Under the pieces are notes generated by a model, which ran no database searches, was not told where the DNA came from, and was given only the letters and a program-made list of their open reading frames with translations. Position numbers and translations under genes: made by a program. From NCBI GenBank assembly GCA_003952965.2, contig CM025855.1, positions 35,721,025 through 35,785,024 of the forward strand: DNA of 64,000 nt, in the 5' to 3' direction. Shown in pieces: positions 48,914 through 60,852 of the stretch (position 1 is the first letter of the stretch; each line of letters opens with the position of its first letter). This DNA comes from Morella rubra (taxonomy: Eukaryota; Streptophyta; Magnoliopsida; Fagales; Myricaceae).

Positions 48914-50844
48914 ATAAAAAAAAAAAGATAAAGTGCACGAACCCTTAATAAGTTAATTAAGTTAGACCGTCGATATAACTTATTAATGCAATGGTGAAAC
49001 GAAAGCCGTTTATTGAGACTTATTAGAATTTTACTATTAGAATTATAACCCTATCCGAATTGTTGAGTTGGGATTATGATTCTTGATCTAAAGAGTGGAA
49101 GAGTCATGGTTAGTAGTGATCAAATGTGTATTTTTCTTCTTTTGGGGCGGCCACAGTTCTCCAAAGCAGGCATCCGTGGGAACGAGAGTAGGTGGGATGT
49201 GTAACACAAACCACAATATTCTTAACCAGTTGGTAGAGAAACACGTGCTTGCTGGGTAAGAGGCATGTGTACCAATATTCTGATGGTCTACAACTCATTT
49301 GGGCTCGACGATTTTATTGCTCAAGAGGTACAGTCCACGTTAACAGGAATATATATATTTATGAAGCCAAAAACGTAGTGGGTAGGTCTTAATTTTGGTT
49401 CACATTTTGCATGTGCCTGCTTCTTCTTTTTTTTTTGAGATTTTGAGTATGCTATTACAACCAACTTTAATTGAATATGGTCTACCCTATTAATACTACC
49501 CATAATGCTTGGAAGAAATTTCTAAAATTTGTGAATAAACTTCACCGAAAAATGTGGAAAGTCGTGGAGCTATGGCTCTTCCCATATTTTAAGTTGAAGG
49601 TGTACCATTTTAGTAGCCTTCCATTTAATATATCGGTACGTACTTTCTTGTTCTCTCTAAAACCCATTTTCATGTTCTACATGTGTTTGTTTTTTCTTCT
49701 AAGCAAATTTATTTTGGGGACGAAATTGACCCCAACTAATTACTCAGACATCAAGGCTACTGTGTCGGCATAAGGCTACAAACAAAAGCAAATGAACCAT
49801 ATGTCCCGCACCACCAGGGGTGGTGGTTTAATAATGTGTGGCTCGTGCCTTGGACTCTGGACTTATTTCCAACACAAATTGGAATCACTATAGTCTCGTT
49901 ATGCACTGGTAGTCTTTACATTATGTGGAATTCTCGAGTTTAAGTGATGGTGAATTTCTACCTGATTTTATGATGATCTATCCCTGCTTTTTTTATTTAA
50001 CCAAAAAACAAAAAAGGATCCATATAACCCACACAAAGCCCTAATTGAGACACAAGGCCACAGGCAGAGTGGGCAATCGTCGCCAGAGGGGAGGAAACTG
50101 GCACCGGGCAGCACACAGGTGTTTATTACGTCGCCATTAAGACACCAAACGATCAAAGACTTTAATTTCTCCGGTGCAGCGCCAGAGAGCACCATGACTG
50201 TAATTTAGAGGTTTCAGAAGCTGGTTAATAGGTACATCACATCAGCTGGTAGCTCATATTACATGCTAGGGTGGCATGGCACATGAGTGGTCCCTCAATG
50301 GCCAGAAACATGCTCCTTTCGGTGATGTTGTTGTCCGAGAGAGAGAGAGAGAGGTTATATATTTTCCCCCGCTTTTTGTCAATGAAGCAAGGCATAAAGA
50401 ATGGAATGAGGAACCAGAATACGGTCCATACCTTCTTCAAGCAGGACCTCTTCCCTACAGTGGGCGTACCCTTTTCTTCCCTATTCAATAGTATAGAGCT
50501 ACCCTTTCCTCCTTGTTAAGGAGTATTGAGCTACCCTATTCAGGGTACCCTTTTGGAATTAGGGCGTCAACCCCTTTTATCAAGGTAGTTGTCTTGAACC
50601 ATGAAAGCAAACATAACTCCCTGTATGCGCCATAGGTCCATAGCAGTACAAATCTAAAATAATGGGTATGGGGAAAAAGTTGGCCTGCATGATTTGTATT
50701 CCATTTTCCTAAGTCATAATTTAACAAGTGTTACCATTACTAGAGATGTCCCAGTTGAAACAAGCAACCAAATATAGGCATGACACAGGAGGGGTCCTCA
50801 CAAACATGCTTCTTTCAATAATGTTCACAAAAGAGGTGCCGAGG

Positions 50845-50878
<34 letters not shown>

Positions 50879-51785
50879 CTATAAATTTTCCACCAATTTT
50901 GTCAAAGATGTAAAGCCTAGAAAATTGACTCAGGCCACAGAATTCTCCCCTTATCTCGAGCTAGAGGTCTTGGACCATGAGAGAGCAAAGATTACTCCCC
51001 ATATAGGCCCTGTGTGGATATATATATATATATATATAAGAAAAATATGGAGAAGAAAAAAAAAGCTGAATCAATTTCTATATAATTCCCCTCTCTCTCT
51101 CTCTCTCTCTCTCTCTGTGTCAGCACTGAGGGGATCATATCAAGCTGGCCTCCTGGATTCAAATATCTATGCTCAAAAGTCAACCATGCTTGTTAGTTAA
51201 CCTAGAGATTAACAGACATGTCTTACCTGATATAGCAACAAAAAAGGGCCGTATTCCAATGCTTCACAAAATCTGTGTGGAATCTCCACACATTTTAGGG
51301 TCCGAGGGGAAGTTATATATCTCATATAAGCTTAACTCGTTACTGTCTAGACTCCACAATAGTTTGAATAAGGGCATCATAATTTTACAACATCCAACTG
51401 GTTGACATTGCAATTAGACTTCTTGAAAGGCCATCGTGCCTGTTCAGAGCTATCAGCTCTCATGCTTGATGCTAGTGGATTTCACACTTGAAACGTAAAG
51501 GAAATGTGTTGTTTTCAAAGAGGAGAAATAGATGACATCCTTTTTGAAAATATTAATTTCAAATTTTATTTCACCAGCATGCATTGCATGACAAAATCTG
51601 CCACTGATTAAATCAGTATCACATTTGATGTTCAACAGTTGACTGATTGCAGGATCAGCAAAACAGATTTTCTTGTTGACAAACTATATGAAGATATCTC
51701 GTATAATGATGCAGAATGGTGAAGGTTACCAGCAGTTGACTGTTTGCATTAACAAGAGGATAAAAACATGTCATATGAAGCACAG
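48914..51785. other. Intergenic stretch with simple repeats and a diverged direct repeat
   Basis: GA runs at 50335-50352 and 50850-50878, an AT run at 51018-51038 and a CT run at 51090-51116. The sequence around the first GA run (50285-50400) resembles that around the second (50785-50915): ACATGC before the run, then TATA(T/A)ATTTTCC and TTTGTCAA after it, so this is an old direct duplication about 500 bp apart. No gene recognised. Confidence 0.5.
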
Positions 51786-54700
51786 TCATGCTCGTTTTGT
51801 ACGCCTTCCAACTAGAAGGGCCAACTCTGTATCAATCTTGAGGGAGATGTCAAGTGCTTTTACGGAATGGGTTAAAGCACCACTGCAAACAAGAAGAAGC
51901 TGAATAGCGTAAATCATACCAGGAATAGTAGAATTATTAGTTGATTGTAAATAAATGACAACCAGTCAACTACTCAAAAGACCAGAGTACTTTAATATCG
52001 AACAAATACAGATCTGTCAGGTTCAAAATCCATTGCATTTTGACAACTTATCTCATTCCAATATTCATCATTCTCTTTACATCAAGGGTGTTCCCCCAAC
52101 TCCATATAGGTGACAATGCCATGTCTTCAACCATAGATACTATTAAGCTATATGAACTGCAACAGGAATCAAGTTCATTTTTTTAAAAAGAACAAAATAC
52201 CATCAAGATCCCCTTTTAAGGTTCAACAGTCCAAATAGAGTCTAGATTCAGCGATTCTGTTGAATAAATGAGGAAAAAAAACTGTGATAAGTGTAAATCC
52301 AAGAATCTAGTCAAGGACACCAGTTTATTGCATTTACTCCTCTTGTGGTTAACATAGACTAAACTTAGGAACAGACGCAGATGCCCAAGCTGGTGTTCAA
52401 AAGGAATCTCGATCCAATTCTTTTTCTTTTGAGGGAAAAATCATTGTCAAATTTCAGACATCGTCAAAATACATATTTCATTTACTCTAGCATTTTAATT
52501 GTTTTCCTACTTTGTTTATTTTCTTTTTTAACTGAGTCCAAAAGCATATGCCTCCATTTTTCAGTAACTACCCCACAAGGTTCAGTTTCTCATCTTGGAC
52601 CAGCATTACAAAAAGAAAACCATTATGTAATTTCTAGTACAGCAAGAAAATTACAAAGTTAGCTGCAATGATTTTGGGTTCCCTTCTTGTTCTGTGCAAC
52701 AAAATCTATTGTGATACAATAAGGAATACAAAAGTATGATTCTTAATAGGCTTAGCTGCAATTTTCATCAAAATCAGCCACAAAATACAAAGGTACCTTA
52801 ACCTCCTTTTGTTATGGGATCTAAAAGAACTTATGGAATTGGAATGAACATTCCAACATATATCCATGAATCCAAATATGAGCCCCTTGTGCCATACTGT
52901 TTTTGAGTGCACTAAGCTCACACGTACAACATCCTAATTATAAGGAATACATTCCACCAACAACGCAATTGGTGCATCTCCATTTATAACTTGAACTAGC
53001 TACATGTGCAGTAACATCAAAACATAGGGAACTGGTATGTCTCACTTCAGAAGCAGTTGTTCCCCCTCAATGAGATTTAACTTTTTAAACAAAGTAGTCC
53101 TCTAAGATAATCTTATGGGACAAGTTGAACAGCATCAATGATACAATAACAACTCTATTGTCTGTTTTGATTGATCCCAACCATGATATTTGGTAGTCAA
53201 GACTAAGAGTGGCAACATTACCTAGAAATGTAGGTCACTCCAGTTTGGCCAATTTTGTGTATCGTTTCAAGAGTAACATTACCTGATGCCTGTCAACACA
53301 AAGCAAAAGAACCACTACTTATATCCAAAACGGCACAAAATAAGCAATTGATTTGGGTGTTATCCTCGTTCAGTTACAAAGAATAAATAGCATATGGTAA
53401 AACAGAAGCTATCCCTCAATTCCCAGGAAGAACAAGAAGGATATAATGATGGGAGCAGCGGCTGAAATACATTCGAGTAATGGGCTTCAACAAAGATATA
53501 ACAAGTGGCAAAACAGAACACATTAAGGAAATCAAAACAGATGGACTAAGGATTGAATGGGATGACAAACAAATAAAGCAGTAATTTAGCAATGACAGTG
53601 CCACTGTTATATACATTTCCTGTCAGGCTTCATAGTAACCATGAAAATTCATCACATTGAGGTCACAGCATTCGTATGGCAAAAGATTGTGCACTGTCAA
53701 AAAGTAACAGTAAATAGGCCTGCCACTTAAGAGTCTGCTTTGCTTAAAGATTTCACCAACATAAGAGATCAAGAAATTGAATACACAAAGCACCTCTCTT
53801 TCATTGTGTTGGTGTATCTGCTTTGGACCAGAACAAATTCAGGGGGGGGGGGGAGTGTCTAACTGATAACGTAGACAGCAGTGACAGTTCTTAGGTTTAT
53901 AGCTCACTAATACAGCAAAACTGTGATAAAGAGAAAACAATACTTAACAAATATTAGATACCTCAGTCTCAAATCTTCCATTAATCAAATCCACAGCTTC
54001 TCTGAGCATAGATACTTCTACATCTCCATTTGGTAGTGGTACAACCATGTTATCCAACATTATCCGAGTCAAGGAAGTCTTTGTTTGAGATGCATACTGC
54101 AATACCTCGTGTACTTCCTCAAGTGTCCTGGTTTCAACCTGAGGGCAAGAGAAAAAGAGGCATAAAACAAAAAAGAGAACCAGTTTGTATTGTAGAAAGT
54201 AGTTTGTACCATAATGGATTCTAGACATGCATGCAAAACAGAGAGATGCTCCACAGACACACAAACCCACACAAACAGCAGGAAACTTCATGAAAATATA
54301 TGGAAGGATATATGTCGAGCAACGTTAATCTCATGCAAATCATTAAGGAAAACTTCGCAACTAAATGGAAATTTACATCAAGGAACAACTCGGATAAATA
54401 TATTCAACAATTTCCGTTCTACTCAATAGATACTTGACCTAAAAACTATTGAAATTTTAGAAGCAGAGAAGACTACCTCAACCTCCATTTGAAGGTTCTT
54501 TTGCTCTAAATACATGTCAACAGATTTGATGGCATTCTTGATGCTGCCAGCTACAGATATGTGATTATCTTTTATCAAAACCATATCAAATAACCCCATT
54601 CTGTGGTTCCGCCCTCCACCAATAAGTACCTGAAAAGAGTGAATACTAAGACATAAGCCAAAAAGTTCACAAATTTAAGGACAACTATAATCAAGTAAAA

Positions 54701-56089
54701 GAAAGGAAGTGATCCACACCGCCCACTTATCCACCAAACGTAGACCTGGAGCAGTTTTCCTCGTCTCTAAGATACATGCAGGGTAAGCGGCATCTGCCAT
54801 TCTCTGCAGAAAACAAGGACATAATAAGACTCCCCTTGATAAGGATTTAGTTCAGTGTAGTGCATGCTCTGTACATCATTATCATATAGCAGTTAGGCCT
54901 GCGTGGTTTTTTTAACTTACTTATTATGAAAAATTGACAGATGAAGCAGTGAGGAAACAATATAAAAAAGGACATAGAAAGAATAAGGTAATTCTTCTCA
55001 AAATACCATGTGGCTATACAAAGGGGTAGCCCTTTCCTACTGAAAACCCTACCTTCCTACAAGTTGAACCTAAACAACCCTCTCCCTTCCTTTTCTTTCT
55101 TTGTTTATGTGAAGATACTACCTCGCTACAAAAGGCTCTGAGGTTTTCTCTACACTTCAGGTTAAAATGATTTACACTAAAACAGTTTGAGGTGCTCTAG
55201 TGTCGCATTTTGTCTTTTATAACTAAAAATGCATGTAATCTGTCTTGGTTTCTTTTCAGGACCAAAAAAAAAGACTGTAGACCAACCAGTACCTTTGTGA
55301 AAGTAGCTATTCCACTCATCCTCTGCATAAAGTTTAGCGCTACCCTTTCAGCTACAACGATGTTGTGAGCCCGTCCTGCACATGAATTTAGAAGGGTTAG
55401 AAACATCAGCTCGATAAATTTCTAAGAAGCTATTGATAATTCCTCTTTTATTAGCATACCATAAACTTTTCCAAACTGCAGTCCCTTACGAACAAAATCT
55501 CCATCTTTGTGAGACCACTCCACCTGAAAGTTTGATGTACATTAAGAGTGACCCAGCCTGCAAACCACGCAATTAACTATGTACACAGTGCAGGGCATTA
55601 ATACCTTCAGAGAAGGATCAACCTCATGTAAAACCATCTCTGCAAGAGCAATGCCAGCTATGATACCATCTTCCTTTGCCAAGAAATTAGCTTCAATTTC
55701 CATGTCAACAGGAATAGTGGCCATACTTGTCACATCCCCTACATATTATGTGAACGAATTATCAGACATCATTAAGGATTTCATGTTACTTATTGGAGTC
55801 TTTCTAGGCTAAAATCATACAAGAAATTAACTAGAAAAAGAAAAAGACTGCCTCAACTCAACAACACAAATAAGACCAGGTATTAGAGTCATTGAAATCG
55901 GGTGGTGAGAAGAGTTGGAAAATAAATATAGAAGATAAGACAAGATAACCTTGACCCCCGGCATCTTCAGCAAGAGCTAACTGGATAACCCCCTTCAAAT
56001 CATAAGTAGGGTGCAAAGGAGGCTTTAAAGTCACGGACTCAAATGACATTCTGGGACCCCTAACAGTTGCAGCCACCCTAACAATCCTT
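51786..56089 (-). CDS. QPT: Quinolinate phosphoribosyltransferase (nicotinate-nucleotide pyrophosphorylase, carboxylating)
   Basis: The enzyme converts quinolinate and PRPP to nicotinate mononucleotide, CO2 and PPi in plastidial NAD synthesis. Visible exons: 56089-55950, 55738-55605, 55523-55460, 55375-55293, 54803-54720, 54629-54477, 54138-53962, 53289-53222 and 51882-51786, all with consistent phases. From an internal Met (56049) they give 319 residues. Motifs: [51 protein letters not shown] (substrate-binding Arg/Lys), [43 protein letters not shown], and the C-terminus [10 protein letters not shown]...RRTKRA. Arabidopsis QPT is about 348 residues, so a short 5' exon encoding most of the transit peptide is missing; the frame at 56089 needs two more bases from it. 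A candidate region is near 59770-60060, unproven. Confidence 0.92.
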
Positions 56090-56106
56090 CTGCAATGTCC
56101 ACATAA

Positions 56107-56640
56107 TTTTTTTTTGATAAGTAAGGAAAGTTTTATTGAAAGAGAAAGAAAACGGAGCAGTACAAAGGCTGTACTGAACCGACTACAATAAGCAAGCAAG
56201 GAAACTAATAAAGTCACTGAAGTCGACAAAAGGGAAACCCAGCACCCCATTAGCCCACAAAAACAAAGTCTGCAACATTTTTCCCTTCAAACAAACTAAG
56301 GACAGCCCCAAGTCTTCAAAGCATCTTTAGTTCCTTTCCCTCCATAAGCTCCACCAAATGCACAAAGGAATCATATTCCACACAACCAACGCCAAAGGAT
56401 TGTGGAACTTCCTCTTCCAACACTTCAACACCCCACCCACCCCCATAGGCATCACCCAAGGATAGTTGACAAGACCAATAACATGCACCCACAACTCTCT
56501 AGCAACCAAGCAGTGGAGAAGCACATGATCCACAGACTCCCCTGCTTGCTTACAAAGAAAACACCAATTAGCTAAGCAGAAACCCCTTCTTCGTAAATTG
56601 TCAATGGTTAAGACCTTCCCATGAACCGCTTCCCACACAA
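56107..56640 (-). mobile_element. 5'-truncated LINE fragment in the 5' part of the QPT gene
   Basis: On the minus strand an open segment (56638-56327) matches the zinc-binding domain at the end of LINE reverse transcriptases (zf-RVT: CFLCKQAGESVDHVLLHC, then a Trp-rich tail ending WWSLWRERN). It is followed by a typical LINE tail and a poly-A, seen as T-run plus GATAAGTAAGG at 56107 on the plus strand. The copy is truncated at its 5' end and lies just upstream of the first recognised QPT exon. I see no clear target duplication. Confidence 0.8.
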
Positions 56641-59600
56641 AGAATGAAACACGAGGTGGGACACACGGTGAACCAAAAGATTATTAAAAATTTAAATGTA
56701 CCTTCTAATATATGTGTAACATACCTTGAGGCTGTAAATAAGCAAGGGACAACTAATGGAGAAATAGACAGGATCCCAGGCATTAGCTGTTTGTTTCTGA
56801 AGCGCTTAAGAAGTTTGCAGTGTGTTTCTCAGTTCTCTCAGCTCTTTACTTCTACTCATCAAGCTTTTTCTGTTAAACATTTTTTTACATGAGCGACACA
56901 ATCAGATGGAGATTAGACTACTGCATCTCTAAGTCAAGTTACATATGTCAGGTCACCAACTTAGATGATAAGGAGAAATCCCCTCGTCCCTGCAAAAGTT
57001 ACCAAAAGGCAAACGTGAGCACCTTTATGTCTCCTCTTACAGAAAATAATATATGTGACAATAGAAATCAATCACAGTCAGAACTCCTTCACTATATTAA
57101 TAATTTAGTGTTCGGCATCTAAAGACACAGCCAGCGACCACTTAACCTTCATCTACGTTTAGAGACTGATATACAATTCATCTCACTCACTTAAACAATG
57201 TATTGCTTTACCAACATTATTTTTGTGTTTTATTTGTAAGTTGCACACATATCCTTTAAGTTTCTAACCCCTGATATCACCATTCACCTGGTTTCTATTG
57301 AAGGAGGAGGTACCATTTGAGTTAGAGTTCATTGACCTAACATGTCAAACAATTTGTCAAAAAAATGGGAACATCTATGACTTCTATAGCTTTTACTAGC
57401 TAATGTTCGTCAATGTTAACAAAAGATAACAATACGCTGAAAGCAGAAATCCATATAGATAGAGACATATAAAGCCATGCTCCAAACCCTTGTGTTGTAA
57501 AAATTGCCTTGTCCAACAGGTTCGAATGAGTTTAAATCTGGTTCTCCTTTTGAGGTTTTTGGGCCTTCAGGAATTTGGATTTCCATATAGGTGATCTGTT
57601 TGGTTGCTTGGATCCTCTAGTCTGTTTTTATGTTTCTGCCTCTTGTTGTTTATCCTGGGATTTCCTTTGGCTACTGATGTAGAGGATGGGGAAGTGGGGC
57701 AGCCGGGTGAGTGTGAGTATTTTAGCATGTATACAGGGGGGGAGAAGAGGAGTTCTTTTAACACCCAAGGAAAGTTTGAGGCAGCAAGGAGCAGGGATAA
57801 TTCTTGTCAGGATGGGGCCAGGGAATGGTGCCCTGTAATAAAACCCAGCCTGTCGCGACACTAAAACAGAGAAAATAAGTTTGATTTTAAAACGAGAAAG
57901 TCAGTTTTCAGAATGATAAGTAGCTACTAACAGTGTTGACATACATATCTATGCTCAAACTCATGCATCTTTATGCTTAACAGCTTAAGCAAATGTAGAG
58001 TTTCACAAGAACATCACAGGCAATAAAATCTACAGAGTGCACATATATTCTTCTTCAAGTACGAAGAGAAGAAAAAAAGATTCAAATGGTTTAATGACAT
58101 GCTACCTGTAAGGGGTAAGAGAAATGACCATAGGATCTTTAAACAAGGCCTAATAAATGAGAGAAATAGAGAAGAATCATAAATTTCTGAAAGGTTGGGG
58201 TCCAATCTTGGAAATTTCTATGAGACTTGTCACTTTAGGTGTGCAAAATAGGCCATATAGAAGTTCGATGGGAGGAAAGGAAAAGAGGTAGTAGCAACAA
58301 GAAAAAAGCCCTGAAAATGCTTACAGTTAACAGGTATGACAAACATATGAATACAGCATAACTTTGACAATTAGCAAGAGCTTTTTGGAACTATGTCGTA
58401 CTAGTGGTAGTGTTTTTTTTTTTTGGTAGAATAACATAAGGAAAAACTAAGTCACTAATACCTCTGTAGCAAGCCACAGCTGGTGCTGATTGTATTTGCA
58501 GCATCAATAACCATAACAATAGAAAATCCTAGCCAATTGAAAGGTTCTTTGAAGACAACAAACAGAACTAGGAGTTGGAATATTTTATGCCTAGACATTA
58601 CTCTTTTATTCGCAACAAGTGGTTAAACATGGCAGGATAATGATCAGCATTCCCTACATTATAACATATAGGCTAGAGTTGCCCAATTAAGACAAATGGA
58701 AAAAATAAATAAGAAAAAAAATATCAGATACATGGTTTAAATGCTTAACCATGAACTCCAAAATCTGGATAGAATGCTGGTCACAAGAAATATGACTAAT
58801 AGATTCCCTCAAAAAGAGCTTCAAGCAAAGAGGTGTGGGACAATAACAAGATGTAATGGGAGTCTTCACTAGCATTCCTTAAGATAATTAGTTTTGGGGG
58901 AGAACAAGCCACTAATTAGCAACTGGAAAAATAGATAATTATTGTCAGAGGAGTGGAGAAGGTGTTTGAACTTGTGCTCCAAGTGCTGGATAAAATATGT
59001 TACCAAAAGACCCCATGAATATACGTATTGTGATATACCTTTGTAATCCTTTCCCTTAGGAAGAGGTTCACGTGAAGACTCATGAATTCATAGACAATAA
59101 AACTTATCAATTTCCATGGATTTCGAAAATCAGTGCATTGGATTCAATTCTCTAAGAAGCTTACAATCTTGTCAACACACTACAAGACAAAAGACGCATA
59201 CCATTGCATACAAAGGAATCATGTAGCATTTCATCGGCTACCAGCAGAGTGGCCTGGGAGCTTAGGAATTCCTGTTCATGGAAAATACGCAGGACATGCA
59301 GTGTGATACTCAACTAGTACTAAATTGGTTCACAGGGCATCAATTTACAAGACTAATGGAACCTCGTGGGACATTGAGCCACAGATATCCAAAAAATTAA
59401 AAGTCTAAATGGAGCCTATTTTGTCCAAAGAGCTTAAAATTTTATAATCCTGCTAGCTTATCAAAATCTAACCACGACCCCCATATAACACGAAATTAGC
59501 ACTCACCCTCCAACGACTAAAAGAAAACAGTTCACAAAGTACAGAACTATAAAAGACACATAGTCAACACTCATCATAAACATCGCAAGAGAACATCAAG

Positions 59601-60101
59601 AAATATGGACAACAACAGATGTCTGTTTGGTGGGTGTCCGCGATAGGGTTGGCCCCAAGAAATGAATACGAAGACTGCATCAGTTATAAATAAATAATAA
59701 TAATAATAATAATAAAAATCAAAAGAGAGTTTTCCGACAAGAACTACTTTACTGTCCCCTTTTTCGGCAAGAGAAGTGTAAGAGGGCATTGGTTCGGTCG
59801 CAGCAATCATTTTTCTGTCCCAAAGGGACCTATCATAATGAAGAAAAATCAACCATATTCGTACAAAAGAAAAATTAGGTGAGAAAAATGTAAAGAATTT
59901 CTCGTTTGTTCGTCTTCAAAGGGGTATTCAGATAGGATGGATGTTTCACCTGATTGGAGATTACAACAATAATAAGCAGCCGAGGAAGAGAGTTTTTTGC
60001 CACAGTGAGCTTCTTCTTCTGAGAAAAAGGTGATGGCTGTCTAACCTTTCAAAATTATCGGAGACCGAAACACGACACGAGGGCAGGGATATGGACGAAG
60101 G
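56641..60101. other. Presumed QPT intron and 5' region, non-coding
   Basis: If the first QPT exon lies near 60 kb this is a long first intron. It holds a TAA microsatellite at 59690-59715. A short minus-strand frame at 59852-59750 and an open leader-like segment at 60055-59951 with CAG|GTGAAAC at its end are possible 5' exons, but neither joins the 56089 exon in a phase that I can prove. An 86-codon frame at 57604-57864 has no known domain. Confidence 0.4.
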
Positions 60102-60852
60102 GTTCGGTTATTGTCCTGAGATGAAGCATGCATGAGCAACGCTCAGGATTGCTTCTCCACAATCCGGCGCTTCGTGTTGTGCCACGTCATTTAAAATTGA
60201 CCCGCGCCCGACCCTTTTAAGAATCCGACCCGTTTCTCATGAGCTGACCCGTTTCTCATGTTCAATCTCTTCATTTGGGATCCTGTTCAATCCTCCTTCG
60301 TCGCCATACTCCAGTCCGTCGCCGCCTGGTTTACCAAATCTGTGCGGCGACCAGCTGGGCAACCTCTACACCTCCCACTGCAGTAGCAAACCAAAGCAAA
60401 AATTTCACTGTATGATTTTCATCCGTTCTTCTTTTTTGCGCTGGAGCTTCGCGCGAACATTCCAACTTTGATTCGGCAGCCCCCGTCTTGTTATATAAAA
60501 GACCAGAACTCCTACTCCCTTGCATCAAAGCTTTAGGTAGTCTTAGATAAAATTCTCCCTCAGAGTGTGGTGTGCGTTGTCCATTCAGTAATTCATACTT
60601 CGGGTAACAATTATAAACACCGTTAACGACAGCGTTAAATTTAAATTGGAACCCTTTGCAACCACACCTCGCTGGGCAGATGAGAAACGAAGGGCTGCGA
60701 GATCCAAAGGAGGCAAATGATTTCAAGGAGCATCCTCGCGGGTCAAGAAGAGAACAGAATCGGTTTTTGAACAAAACGGGTCGGTACGTTGCTACTAAGC
60801 GGGTCAAGTATTTTTAAATGACGTGGCAGCCTGCAAAGGACAATAACCGAAC
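60102..60852. mobile_element. Inverted-repeat element of 751 bp with an internal open frame
   Basis: GTTCGGTTATTGTCCT at 60102-60117 is matched by AGGACAATAACCGAAC at 60837-60852. TGCCACGTCATTTAAAA followed by TTGACCCG at 60179-60202 pairs with CGGGTCAAG...TTTTAAATGACGTGGCA at 60800-60827. Inside, the minus strand is open over 60807-60331 (158 codons from a TTG; the first ATG gives about 65 residues), Arg/Ser/Cys-rich at first and then KFLLWFATAVGGVEVAQL. I do not recognise the product. It may be a captured fragment in a Mutator-like or foldback element, or chance. Confidence 0.5.

Noticed and set aside
57604-57864. 86-codon frame with a hydrophobic start
   Set aside because: No matching family, no gene context, and it overlaps an equally open minus-strand frame.
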